In this document: piece by piece, positions 47,427 to 57,748 of the stretch
How the letters are laid out: the number at the start of each line of letters is the position of its first letter
Numbering within the stretch: position 1 is the stretch's first letter
Assembly (NCBI GenBank): GCA_036674765.1
Contig: JARVKI010000121.1
Location: forward strand, 1 to 64,000
Direction of reading: 5' to 3'
DNA from: Seiridium cupressi
Taxonomy: Eukaryota > Ascomycota > Sordariomycetes > Amphisphaeriales > Sporocadaceae
DNA length: 64,000 nucleotides
Made by a program: the position numbers and the translations under genes
Notes under the pieces: generated by a model
The model's input: the letters and a program-made list of their open reading frames with translations, nothing else
The model's database searches: none
Told to the model about the DNA's origin: nothing

Positions 47427-49673
47427 ATGTCCGAGGTGAAGTCGAAAAAGGCGCAAGGCATGCCGCCAGACAGTCAGGCCAAGCCTCCAAAGGAGCTATA
47501 TCCTATGAGCAACTGGAAATATGACGCCTTCAGCTGGGTCATGTCCATCATCATCGACCTTTTCTTTCGAGAGGTGTCGCACAGAGGCGCTTGGTATGTC
47601 CCTCGACAGGGACCAGTGCTCTTCATTGCCGCCCCGCACCATAACCAGTTCGTCGATGGCATTACCCTGCAGCGGACGCTCCGGAACGAGGCGGGACGAC
47701 GGGTGTCCCTCCTGATTGCCCAGAAGTCGGTTCATGGTTTCGTAGGATGGGGTTCTCGTCAAGCTGGCTCGGTCCCGGTCGGCCGCGCTCAAGACAAGGC
47801 GAAACCCGCCAAGGGCCTCATTTACATGCCCGACCCGTTCAACAATCCAAATATAATCCGAGGCGTTGGTACCGACTTCGAGAAGGAGGCTGAAGTTGGT
47901 GGGATGATCTTCCTGCCTTCGGTCAAGGGCAAGTCTGGCTCCAGCGTTGATATCGCCGAGATCATAGGGCCTGAAGAGATCCGTACGAAGCGAGCTTTCT
48001 CAGGACAGGTCGCTTTACAGCAGTTGACTGGGCGAGATGATGTCGATAGCAACGGCAAATTGACCAACAAGAGTGTTAATGGCACGAAAGATGGATTCGA
48101 GGGCTCTAAGTATAAGCTGGCGCCGCACATTGACCAGACCCAGGTCTATCAAGCCGTCTTCGATCGCCTGAAGTCCGGAGGGTGTGTGGGTATCTTTCCC
48201 GAGGGTGGCAGCCACGATCGAACCGATCTGTTGCCATTGAAGGCCGGCGTTGCCATCATGGCCCTTGGTACACTTGCCCAGGACCCAGACTGCGGGTTGA
48301 CTATCGTCCCTGTCGGCATGAACTACTTTCATGCCCATAAGTTCCGTTCGCGAGCTGTGGTCGAGTTTGGTGCTCCTTTCGAGATTCCTCCTGAGTTGGT
48401 CACCAAGTACCAAAATAACGAGCGCAGAGAAGCTATTGGTAGGCTCCTGGACATGTGCACCGTCTCTTTGAACTCCGTCACCGTCTCTTCGCCCGACTAC
48501 GATACCCTTATGTGCATCCAGACAGCCAGGAGACTCTACACGACTGGCAAAAAGCTACCCTTGACACATGTGGTCGAGTTAAACCGCAAATTATCCAAGG
48601 GTTTCTCTAAATTCAAGGATGACCCCCGTATCATTGGCCTGTTCAACAATCTCAGAACATATAATAAGGAGCTGCGTTACCTTGGTATCAAGGATCACCA
48701 GCTAGATTCTGCTAAGCGGTCTCTGCCCAAAGTCATTTGGCTGCTGGTCACCAGGGTTTTCCAGCTCTTGATCCTCTCCGTGGGCGTGATACCAGGACTG
48801 ATTCTCTTTTCGCCCGTTTTTGTTACGACCAAGTATATTAGTATCCAAAAGGCGAAGACTGCACTAGCAGGATCAACTGTCAAGATCGCCGGGCGAGATG
48901 TCATGGCTACGTGGAAAATCATGGTTGCCATGTTCCTCGCACCGGCAGTCTACAACTTCTATTGTATCGTCCTAGCATACACTCGTGCCTGGGGTTACGC
49001 GCCTGACTGGCTTCGCTGGTGGGCTGTGTTCATTGCCGGATGGATCGTCTTCCCGCTTATTACTTTTGCGGCACTTAGATTCGGCGAGATTGGCATGGAT
49101 ATTGCCAAGTCGTTGCGACCGCTTGTGCTTGCTCTGAGCCCGACATCCAGCTACAGCGTCCAAAGACTACGCCAAAGGCGCGCTGAACTGGCCAACGAAG
49201 TGGTGACCGTCATCAACGACCTTGGTCCGGATATGTACGACGATTTTGAGCGCTCGCGCCTCGTCAAGGATCCTGCTCTCCCTGGAGGTAACACCAGCTT
49301 GTCCGATCTCGCCGGCCTCGAATCGCCAGGATCTCCCAACGGCCCCGAGTCGCCGACGATGCTTTCACGTAAGCACACGACAGCCTCGAGTCGGGCTCTG
49401 CCGCGCAACGAGTCCTTCTCGAACATTGGTGCCATTAGCATGTTCGCTACACGCCCGCCTTCCCGGTCAAGAAGCAGAAGCAGCTCGAGTGGCGGTGGTT
49501 TCGGATCAGGCGGCTTTCCCGTCAGTGGATTCACGACCCTGGACTCAAAAGAGGGTTTCAATGAGGCCAGCAGCAAGATTCGCCTGGCAATGCAAGAGCG
49601 AGGGCAGATGCGTCGACGTAAGAGCGGCAGTGGCGCGCACTTCAGCGATGCAGAGTCTGACAAGACGGACTAG
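47427..49673 (+). CDS. SCT1: Glycerol-3-phosphate / dihydroxyacetone-phosphate acyltransferase (Sct1/Gpt2)
   Basis: Single exon, 748 residues. The enzyme adds the first acyl chain to glycerol-3-phosphate in the ER, the committed step of glycerolipid synthesis. Acyltransferase motif I is PHHNQFVD (His72-x4-Asp77). The phosphate-binding motif GIFPEGGSHDRTDLLPLKAG is at about 255-274, followed by VPVGMNYFHAHKFRSR. These motifs, and the insert between them with MPDPFNNPNIIRGVGT, are typical of fungal Sct1/Gpt2. Two or more hydrophobic segments lie at about 436-465 and 490-560. The C-terminal 140 residues are Ser/Arg-rich (SRSRSRSSSSGGG), probably disordered and phosphorylated, as known for yeast Sct1. 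The start in CTCACC|ATG fits. Glycerol kinase (14.5 kb) makes its substrate and Opi3 (2.9 kb) acts later in the same pathway. Only one of the usual two yeast paralogues would be expected in this lineage. Confidence 0.94.
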   Translation: MSEVKSKKAQGMPPDSQAKPPKELYPMSNWKYDAFSWVMSIIIDLFFREVSHRGAWYVPRQGPVLFIAAPHHNQFVDGITLQRTLRNEAGRRVSLLIAQKSVHGFVGWGSRQAGSVPVGRAQDKAKPAKGLIYMPDPFNNPNIIRGVGTDFEKEAEVGGMIFLPSVKGKSGSSVDIAEIIGPEEIRTKRAFSGQVALQQLTGRDDVDSNGKLTNKSVNGTKDGFEGSKYKLAPHIDQTQVYQAVFDRLKSGGCVGIFPEGGSHDRTDLLPLKAGVAIMALGTLAQDPDCGLTIVPVGMNYFHAHKFRSRAVVEFGAPFEIPPELVTKYQNNERREAIGRLLDMCTVSLNSVTVSSPDYDTLMCIQTARRLYTTGKKLPLTHVVELNRKLSKGFSKFKDDPRIIGLFNNLRTYNKELRYLGIKDHQLDSAKRSLPKVIWLLVTRVFQLLILSVGVIPGLILFSPVFVTTKYISIQKAKTALAGSTVKIAGRDVMATWKIMVAMFLAPAVYNFYCIVLAYTRAWGYAPDWLRWWAVFIAGWIVFPLITFAALRFGEIGMDIAKSLRPLVLALSPTSSYSVQRLRQRRAELANEVVTVINDLGPDMYDDFERSRLVKDPALPGGNTSLSDLAGLESPGSPNGPESPTMLSRKHTTASSRALPRNESFSNIGAISMFATRPPSRSRSRSSSSGGGFGSGGFPVSGFTTLDSKEGFNEASSKIRLAMQERGQMRRRKSGSGAHFSDAESDKTD

Positions 49674-50915
49674 ACAGACTGGAACAAGGATGAGGAGTGC
49701 TTTCTTTGGACTGGATTACTTGACATTGTACCCGCTGAATGGGTATCAGCGTACACTCTACTTGGATTTACATAGCACGCCTTATTAATGCAACTTGGAT
49801 ATATCGGTGCCTCGGCTGCAGAGAATGTCATGGCCTACTTTCTAAAATGCAATTTGAAATATGCTTTATTTTAGACTGTCGGTTGGCTCATACCCCGAAC
49901 GCGACCGCTGCAGAAAGCACTGCGGTTGAACTGGAATGCCGCGGAGCAGCATAAGGAACAGCGGAGCTTGAAAGCACGTGTTCACTCTTCAATCTTCCGT
50001 GTCACCCCAAACATGTTCAGTCCGAGTCATGGTGTCGAGGATGCCGGATATATAAGGTATGTTGCATTGCATGGTCAAAAATGCCCTTGGCAGGGGTTTG
50101 ATCCACTAAGGTGACGGGGGGAGATCTGATAACTTTATTCCCCATCTGTGTACTGCGAGTACCCCGGAGTTTAGCAGACGATTCCGTGCCGAACTTCGAG
50201 AACAAAATTTCCAGTGATTCCGTTGCCTTTGTGGATGAAAAGAATCAACTTCTCGTTTCCTGAACTCCTGAATTGACATGTATTTGGACGGTGGTCGGTG
50301 GTCCTGTACAAGTCGTTGTTTCTTCTTATTCAGTCTACTAACGCAAGGAGTTAAGGACGGTTTCCGAGTCCGGAGCGAGCCTTATAGTCAGCGGTGCTCC
50401 GCCAACGCCGAAAGCCCGAATGTTTGGTCCGAAGCGGTGCCAAGCGGTCGGACATGATTTTTGCTAATATATTGGCCGTTAAAGTAATCTTTCCTAGAGG
50501 AATGCCTATGCAACTTTCTAATCTGCATTCTTCTTCTTCATGCTTGATCCTCGATTGCAGTGGGGTTTAAAACCGAAGCCCGGATCTGTAATACGCATAG
50601 CTACATCCACCAATACATACACAGTTGTCAATCTAATCATATATCAGGCATTGGTAAACCCAGTTCCCACTCTTTGGACAGCACGCCTCACCCACTCAAC
50701 CTTGCGCAATTCATAACCGCTGCCAACCGACGGGACGAAACAACTCCCCACTTGCCTGTCGGATCTGATCCTGGGCCACTCTAGGGAACTGGGGGACTGG
50801 GACTGGGACTGGGACTGGAACGGTTCGGCCGAGCGCCCCCTTCGGATCAGATAAGTGGAATTGGCATAGTAGCGTCCAGGGCTCCATAAAATAGTTCAGG
50901 TGCACAAATCCCACC
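49674..50915. other. Intergenic region
   Basis: 1.2 kb between two + strand genes. No gene recognised. It includes the GGGACT repeat at 50792, shortly before the next start codon. Confidence 0.5.
50792..50818. repeat. (GGGACT)n hexanucleotide repeat
   Basis: Four tandem GGGACT units about 100 bp upstream of the start codon, probably within the promoter or leader. Confidence 0.8.
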
Positions 50916-52112
50916 ATGGCGCCTTCTAAGCATAACCCCCCAACTTCTCGCCCGGCTCCTGTCCCTCCAGCAAAGCAGAGAATGGCCCTCGGACTCCGCA
51001 ACATAGTCGACAGCGCAAAGCGCTTCGTCTCGTCGCCCTCGACGCCGCAGAATGAGAAGACCGGTACCGCGACTCTGAAGGAACTGTTCCCCACCACGGT
51101 CCCCGAGGTCGACGGCGACGACTGCTCCCACGACTGCGAGTCCTGCCACATCTCATACCCGCGCGGCTTCAAGATCGACGAGTCCGACCTGCTGTACGGC
51201 CACATCAAGGGCTGGAGCACCCACGTCCTGGTCGCCACAAGCAAGTCCGACTGGGTCCGCGATGTCGAGAACGAGAAGGGCTCCGTTATGCAGGCCTTTG
51301 GCAAGGCCGCCAAGCCCCAGAACGGCCGGCTGATGCTGAGCGCCAGCAACATGCCCACCCCGAGCCACTCGGCCGACTACAGCGAGCCCACCACCGTCCT
51401 CGTGCTGCCTGCCTTCAGGATCGTGGAGGGTGTCAGACCGGCCGATGTGCCAAGGCTGGTCGAATGGATCAACGATGCGCCCACGAATATAAGTCCCCTA
51501 GCGCCTGTCAGCCTTCCGAGGAGTATACCGGCACCGGCGCCCGATGCGCAAGAGCTGCTCACCCGGCCCTCGCCGCATGCAGCCTTGATCCTGCTGTGCA
51601 GTCAGAAGACCCGAGATGCGAGATGCGGACAGAGCGCACCCTTGCTGCGGAAAGAGCTAGAGAGGCATCTGAGGCCGCTGGGCTTGTTCAGAGATTTGGA
51701 CGACGAGCGGCCCGGCGGCGTGGGTATCTACTTCATCAGCCATGTCGGCGGGCACAAATACTCGGCGAACGTCATGGTCTACAGGCGGCCGGACGCATTC
51801 GGTGTCGATGGGGTGGAGAGGGCCAAACTGGCCGCCGGTGAGGAGCTGAAGCCCGCGAAGAAGGCGCCCAGGAAACGGGAACCGGTTGCGGAGGTCGAGG
51901 TGCCTGCCGAGGGCGAGGGCGAGAAGAAAGAGGCTATGGAGGAAGGAGAGGACCAAGACGTCGGTGCTGGCCAGTGTATATGGCTGGCCCGAGTCAAGCC
52001 TGAGGATTGCGAGAATTTGGTCAAGTATACGATCCTCCAAGGGAAAGTAGTCAAACCGGATAGCCAGTTACGAGGTGGGTTTGATCGGGAAAAGGGGTTG
52101 ATGAGCTGGTAA
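50916..52112 (+). CDS. AIM32: Apd1/Aim32-type thioredoxin-like [2Fe-2S] protein
   Basis: Single exon, 398 residues. The sucrase/ferredoxin-like family signature is visible: a Cys-rich CSHDCESC near residue 68, then KGWSTHVLVATSKSDWVRDV. In the C-terminal thioredoxin-like domain, CSQKTRDARCG (Cys228-x8-Cys237) is followed by FISHVGGHKYSANVMVYRR (His276-x3-His280). Published work on yeast Apd1 and Aim32 identified two Cys plus two His with this spacing as ligands of a non-Rieske [2Fe-2S] cluster. The residues here match. Residues of about 300-350 are an acidic and basic low-complexity insert (PAKKAPRKRE, then EGEGEKKEAMEEGEDQD) interrupting the domain before CIWLARVKPEDCENLVKYTI. The N-terminus is Pro/Ser/basic and might be a mitochondrial presequence, as in Aim32, but this is uncertain. 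Whether it is the Apd1 (cytosolic) or the Aim32 (mitochondrial) member cannot be settled here. The symbol marks the family. Confidence 0.82.
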   Translation: MAPSKHNPPTSRPAPVPPAKQRMALGLRNIVDSAKRFVSSPSTPQNEKTGTATLKELFPTTVPEVDGDDCSHDCESCHISYPRGFKIDESDLLYGHIKGWSTHVLVATSKSDWVRDVENEKGSVMQAFGKAAKPQNGRLMLSASNMPTPSHSADYSEPTTVLVLPAFRIVEGVRPADVPRLVEWINDAPTNISPLAPVSLPRSIPAPAPDAQELLTRPSPHAALILLCSQKTRDARCGQSAPLLRKELERHLRPLGLFRDLDDERPGGVGIYFISHVGGHKYSANVMVYRRPDAFGVDGVERAKLAAGEELKPAKKAPRKREPVAEVEVPAEGEGEKKEAMEEGEDQDVGAGQCIWLARVKPEDCENLVKYTILQGKVVKPDSQLRGGFDREKGLMSW

Positions 52113-53311
52113 GTGTGGCAGAACCCCCGGTCTCAAAAATGCATAAAATTGTAGAGATGCGCAATGAAGGAGCGCACAGCAAAGCATTAGGTCTTTCACA
52201 TAGAAGCGTTGGAATTTATAGATCTAGACATGCTAGCCACGCCGAGGAGTCGAGGCGATTACAACATTCACAGCGGTTCAAATTTATGAGATCTGCTCTG
52301 CTGATTTGACAGCCAAATGATGGGACATAGTCTTCCCTCTACTCTATTTACCAAGGATGCTCACCTTTAGTAAGGCGTTATCTGCATTCCTTGCTATAGA
52401 TTATCATATCTGAGCTGTAGGGAGAATTTTATGAAGGCCTCTTCTCCCGCCAGCCATCTAAAAGCATGGAACATACTTGCGCAACAATTGCTCCCAATAC
52501 CTTCGACATTACATCATAGAGTGGCTGTGATCTACTGGTCGTACATATTACTAGTCCCAGCCGTGGGCACACAACGTTGATGGCAAGGAAGCAGTTGTCA
52601 TCGCGGCGACCACTTGGTTAGCTAGGAAACCACCTTGCCATGGGTGTGCGTCTCTTTGCTTATTGCGCCTGACTTGGTAGGGCCCTGCATTACATAGTCG
52701 AAGCGTTTCAGTGGCTGGGTAGAGAATGATTGATTACGCGTATGCTCAAAAGAAAGGCGAGGGTGGTTTGAGCTGGATACGTCATGTCTCTTCTTTTTTT
52801 AAGACAGACGAACAAAGAATGACCTGACGCGTTGCTAGACGCGACAACCCGTGGACACTAAGGCCGTCTCCCCACGTCCGGTTTTCCTGTCAGAAGTCCG
52901 CGCGGGCTGGGGAAAGCAATGAGAGTTCGAACGAGATTTGAGACCCGAGCCAACCTCTCACCACTGGGGACCCAGGCAACGAGCCGGCTCCATTGGCCTA
53001 CGATGTAAGGCACAGTTGCTTTCCCACGTGGCCGACTGAGACACGGAGTGAGTGAGACTAGTGCCAAGACTGCGCCTCTCGATATACCGACCTGGATGGA
53101 GATGGCCTATAACATCAGATTGCTGCTAGGAGAGATTCGTGTATAAGTATCCGTGTTGCCAAGCGTCGTGACCTCGGATTCACTCGCAATTTGTTTGCCA
53201 CGGGCATACTTCTCTCATCGTCATCCAACATAAACTGAAGTCGTTCCTGCTCCGAACGCTGATCGGGAACTACATAAGAAAAGTACTGGTTATATCCGCT
53301 TTCAACACACC
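52113..53311. other. Intergenic region
   Basis: 1.2 kb without a recognised gene. The last 170 bp form the promoter of the small secreted protein. Confidence 0.5.
53141..53150 (+). promoter_or_regulatory. TATA-like box of small secreted protein gene
   Basis: GTATAAGTAT about 165 bp before the start codon, followed by sequence that becomes pyrimidine-rich. Plausible core promoter. Confidence 0.3.
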
Positions 53312-53599
53312 ATGAAGCTACTCTTCAACATCGTACTATTTGCTCTCTTCGCGCTCCTGGGTACCACAGTACCGATACCTCAATCTCCAGCGACAAGTGG
53401 CCTTACCCTCCGCAACTATGGGGGCACCGATCTAGGGTATCAAGAACGTGCCGCCTGGGATGACAAGATTCTTGAAAAATACGACGATACGACAATTGAA
53501 CTTTCGAATGATGATGATCCATGGGAGGACAAGGATTTGCTTGTCGATGACACGGACCCGTGGGGACATGACGCAGCTCTTGATGACACGACGACTTGA
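53312..53599 (+). CDS. Small secreted acidic protein with two DPW motifs
   Basis: Single exon of 95 residues. Residues 1-20 (MKLLFNIVLFALFALLGTTV) are a textbook signal peptide. The mature part of about 75 residues has no cysteine, is strongly acidic, and carries two DPW motifs (NDDDPWEDKD and VDDTDPWGHD) about 18 residues apart. No family recognised. The start is well placed in CACACC|ATG, with a TATA-like box upstream. Small size, secretion and lack of relatives are traits of candidate effectors or secreted peptides in fungi, but cysteine-free acidic proteins also serve other roles. It lies beside a broken STAND gene in a variable-looking stretch. Secretion is well supported; function is unknown. 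Confidence 0.65.
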   Translation: MKLLFNIVLFALFALLGTTVPIPQSPATSGLTLRNYGGTDLGYQERAAWDDKILEKYDDTTIELSNDDDPWEDKDLLVDDTDPWGHDAALDDTTT

Positions 53600-54107
53600 C
53601 TTGTCTTGAAGGGTCAATAGTGATGCAGGTTGGTTCTTACAAGAGGGACAAGGAGTATAATGACTTATGGGAGTATTTACGATGTGGTTGACGATAAGGA
53701 TTCTTGAGGTCACGAATTATGGTATAATGAGCATTCGGAGTTGTTAGAAACAGATGGATATGCGTAGCCCAGATAGATAGATACTCGTATGAACTAATAG
53801 AGAGGAAATGACTTACATCCCTGCCACGAAGCCAATAAGCAATACGCGACCTGGATATTCCAGCTGGCACCCAGTGTGACCAAGTCGATGTCTTCAGGCA
53901 CCCGTCATTATGATTTAGGGCGGAACGGAAGACATATCTGCTACGGCGACTTGGAGGGTTGAGACGCTTTGATAAGCGCGTATTCCTCCTCGCCTAGTTG
54001 CTCATATAAGAATTATGCTGCTGTCTGTGTGATCTCTTTCCCTGCTTTGATCTCCTCGTATCTTACAATGGAAGAAATTTAATTTCTTTTGGTACTACTA
54101 GGGCCTT
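53600..54107. other. Intergenic region
   Basis: About 500 bp with no recognised gene. Confidence 0.5.
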
Positions 54108-55233
54108 CCAGGACTCAGTCGTGATATTTAGATTAGCGCCATTCTGCACCAGCTCAATCAGCACTTTAGGATACATTGGCTGGTCGGGAAGTTATTCCAA
54201 TTTCTCATTCGTTTTTTCAGACCACATAGAGAGGTATTTGTACGTATGAGAGTCCTCACGTCTAAACTTCAACAGTGCTGATTTTCCTGATCTAGCCTTT
54301 CCCTGTAACCAAGCGTAGTCATCGCGATCCTGCAGCCAGCGTTTGAAACCAAGAGCGACGTTCCTATTACCTTCGAGAATAACCACATGCTCAAACATCC
54401 ATTCGAGCATCTGATGATGCGTAGTGGTAACTCTTACATATCGACGTTGCCTTTCTCCAAATTGCAGGTTTTCCAGGCATCGTTTTTCATTTTCAGTCTG
54501 GCTCGAATTTTGGGCAGCGCTGGCGGCAGTGTGACCTTTACGTTGTAAGCGGAGGGAGAACTCCCGCATATAAGCCATCAGAACGGCTTAGGTGTTTATC
54601 ATTCTTTTCTCGTAATATTCTACGCTTTTTCATCCGAGCGGAGCACCCTTGCTGAGATTACTGACCGCATCTTTCAATGATATCCTGGTTCCTCGAAGTT
54701 CGTGGTTCCTATCGAGATTCATAGCTCGGGTCTTCTCTTCAAGCTGAAGGAAAGGCCGTCATCCAGCTTACCTGCTGACCTCTGAACCAAAGATGAATTA
54801 GTATAGAATCTTGGGAAGCTTTGGTAGACGTTGCTTGCGGGATGGCATGCTGTAAATGGACGCTAATCTCTAGCTGGAGTTCTCCGACTTGCTTTCTTAT
54901 TTGGTCGACGTTCTTCTGTTTCCTGACATGTCACATGACAACGATGAAGCTTTTCCATACTGTCTTCTTGCCCTTAACGGTCAGGCTGTCTATGACGGAC
55001 ACAAGCTTGTGTGCAACGTCTTTGCTCGCCCAGACCAAATGGCTTGCCTTGGCCATTACCAATTCGATCAATCAAGACAACCAAGTCCCTTGAGATATTT
55101 GACAAGGCTTGCACAGCTTCTAGCGAGTTTCTGGTGGAGGAGTATATGTCACAGGTTTCAAAGACCAACTTCACTGCGAATTCGCTGAACTGTGTACTAT
55201 TCGCAGCAACATCAGGGGCTTGTATGGACTCCA
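54108..55233 (-). pseudogene. STAND/NACHT-type NTPase with ankyrin remnant, broken
   Basis: Minus-strand remains of a fungal NLR-like protein. From 55233 a frame begins with a typical N-terminal helical domain (STQFSEFAVKLVFETCDIY). It shifts frame near 55030, where KLVSVIDSLTVKGKKTVW and KNVDQIRKQVGELQLEISVH continue in another phase. At 54578-54192 comes the linker and P-loop part: KRCLENLQFGERQRRYVRV, HHQMLEWMFE, GFKRWLQDRDDYAWLQ and then a Walker A GKARSGKS at 54302-54279. A stop follows soon after. Only about 30 bases beyond, a frame reads PKVLIELVQNGANLNITTE, an ankyrin-like segment. The NTPase core that should separate P-loop and ankyrin repeats is missing, so a large internal deletion plus frameshifts disabled the gene. 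Such proteins act in heterokaryon incompatibility or defence (family knowledge). The described pieces are as seen. Confidence 0.75.
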
Positions 55234-56519
55234 TAGTGCATGTGAAATAGGCATGTTTCGGAATGATGTCTAATCTAGTTGCAGCAGCTTCCGGTTTCCT
55301 TTGGATCATGGCTAAAACATACATCAGTAGTGATGAAAGCTGCAACTCCGACAGAAATACGACGATGAGTCTCGGGGGAAGAGAATAAGACGCTGAACTG
55401 TGTCTAGGCCGGTGTCTAACTGAGACACATGCTTGGAATATGGAGCGCCTACACAATATCGAAACAGAGAATGTGGATAATTGACCCAACCCGGAAGACT
55501 ACAAGAATTCCTGATCAGTCACTATGTAGCATTAAAGGGGAACCAATGATTGGCAACCCCAGAACATGAATGTTCATTGTTACGCAATTCAATGCGAGCT
55601 TTCAAGAACCATTTTCAGATGACAGCGCCATTGATGTCGAGAAAATGCGTGGCCGCCATGTCCGAGCTATTCTTCATGGAGTTGGATCAAAGAGACAGAT
55701 ATGACGGGAAGATCAGAATGGCTCAGGGGTCCTATACTACATTGAGAAGAAGGATTAATTAAAAAAGATTTAAATTTTTTTTTGGCTGATATCAAGAAAA
55801 TAGAATAGCTAGGACAGCGGCTGAATGGGAAGTCCTCACCAATCAAGTGTTTCTAAGACTCTTCTGTCCCGGGCCAGAAAGCAGACCCGGTGCTGTCTGC
55901 AGTTCCGCAAATAGAGTTCATGTGATTTCAGATATACTTAAGCTTGCATAGCGAGTCCGCCGCACCTCGCGATAACTCTGAACCTAACGCCGCACTAGAT
56001 AGTCAGCCAGCATTGCTTTAGCTTGATCGTTCTATCTACGTACTAGATAGACACGGGCCAATACTATGCCGGCTGACTTCGCTTTGTCAGCGATCATTTT
56101 GCGTCTATCTGACGCGCTTGGTATCAGACGACAAATTAGCAGTGTGGCTTCATGCAGGCTTACCTATCTTTCGGTGCCGAGGAAAACTTCATACGAACCC
56201 GAACGTTTAGCGGTAGACTGTGAATGGGCAATACAGCTTCATGCGACGCCGTCCTTTCGGTGCCGAGAAAAACCTTACTGATCGAGTCCTTCGGCTCAAT
56301 TGTCGTCCCGTCACAGGAACCATGACTGTAGTTGGATGGGAGATTGTTGTTGATGGTGTTCTTTCTGTATAAGAAGCCGTCGCTGTATACTGCTCTAACC
56401 TAGCACAAAAAGCTCACTGATTTATCGTCAATTCAAAGCCACCCCCACAAAAGCAAACACCCTTCCTAAGTGCATTTTCACCCACTGACTGCAGTCTTCT
56501 AAAACTGTACAACAATCAA
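55234..56519. other. Spacer with a diverged direct repeat
   Basis: No gene recognised. Contains AT-rich 55755-55790 and an imperfect direct repeat at 56147-56278. The region looks like decayed sequence next to the STAND relic. Confidence 0.45.
56147..56278. repeat. Imperfect direct repeat of about 45 bp
   Basis: Copies at 56147-56192 and 56236-56278 share GCTTCATGC and TTTCGGTGCCGAG followed by an A-rich run and CTT, with small gaps between. Spacing is about 88 bp. Origin unknown. Confidence 0.55.
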
Positions 56520-56945
56520 ATGGCGCCCTCAGTTCTTGGTCTCGGCGTTCCGGCGTCGTCTCCGCTAGTACCGGATCATCTTCGCGAACCACTGGGAAAA
56601 GCGCTGGAGAATTTGGAGGCTCAGATGAACGCGTCCCCATACGACTGGGAATTCCTTGACGCCGGGCCGGACATGGATTTCGAGGTATTGGTCCGGAAGT
56701 TACGCGAAGAAGTGGGACGCGGTAATGGTGGTTGCAGTTCATTTATATAAATGTAATTTGGGTCAGGAGTTGCTAATGAACTGGGCTGATTGATAGTGGG
56801 CCTGCGTACCATGAATGATATCACACCCTTCTTCGAGAAGATCATCAATACGATTCACAAGCAGTTGCCAGATGCCAAGTTTGCATTCAACGCGGCGATC
56901 GACAAGACCCTGGAGGCCTGCAAGCGTGTTTTAGAGGAACCCTAG
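56520..56945 (+). CDS. Hypothetical 116-residue protein
   Basis: Two exons, 56520-56721 and 56797-56945, give 116 residues. The splice (GTAATG donor, GATAG acceptor) joins KLREEVGR to VGLRTMNDITPFFEKIINTI in frame. The second exon continues with HKQLPDAKFAFNAAIDKTLE to the stop. The protein is soluble, with helix-forming charged segments in both halves and a Pro-rich start (SVLGLGVPASSPLVP). No signal peptide or known domain. The clean splice and amino-acid composition argue that it is a real gene. A lone TATAAATG-like string inside the intron is incidental. I do not recognise the family. It sits between the broken STAND gene and the formin-like gene, and might be lineage-specific. Confidence 0.5.
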
Positions 56946-57748
56946 GATGGCACGGATAGTATTCGAGCACAATCCCTTCTCCTTAGATAGTTGTAATCTA
57001 CATGATCAATCTGGCTGTCTACTCTGTTCGTGCATTGCTTCGGTCCTGATGGCATTCAGAAGGCGCAAAACCCTTTGATTCGTCGACTGGACTGTGTAGT
57101 ATCGCATAAGATTCACGGATTCGATGGATCGCTGGCGGCAATCCTCTTGTGTCGCGAAGACCCAAGGTGCTCACAGGGACGGGATGACAAGCTACGGTAG
57201 CTAGGCCGTATGATCTTCGACACCATTACAACAGAGTGTTGATAAGATAAGCCCTGTCACTGGCCTGCGCGGGAGGCATCTGGCATGTAGCGGCCCAGTG
57301 AGGTCATCCCCAACTAGACCAGACTAGAGCTAGACGGTTGCTGGGCAACAGCACGGATGTTTACCGAGAATCGGGGGTTCTGGGACAAGGACGATCCCGA
57401 CCCGACTCCAGACCCCTTGGAGCTGCTTAAGCGGGCACTGCATTTGCATCCAACCCGTCTCTCCTTCCATCCTCGTCCCAGATACAGCCTTGGTGAGTTG
57501 AGTTGCTGACCTCTTGCAGTCAACGATCACTTCATGTCTACGCCTGCAGCGCTCCCGGCTCTTGCTTCTGCTTGACTGCCCTCGAGGTCTCCATTGAAAT
57601 CCTCATGCTTCATTCTAGATCCCACATCCCTTTGGTTACTTCGGCCTCCTCCCCCACGAAGCTTTACTGAAGTCTCAGCCACCATTCCATAGGCCGAACG
57701 ATATTTCCTAGCTGCACACATTGCTACGGAATAGCATTAAGACATACC
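56946..57748. other. Promoter region of the GBD/FH3 gene
   Basis: 800 bp, pyrimidine-rich from about 57440 on. No gene recognised. Confidence 0.5.
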
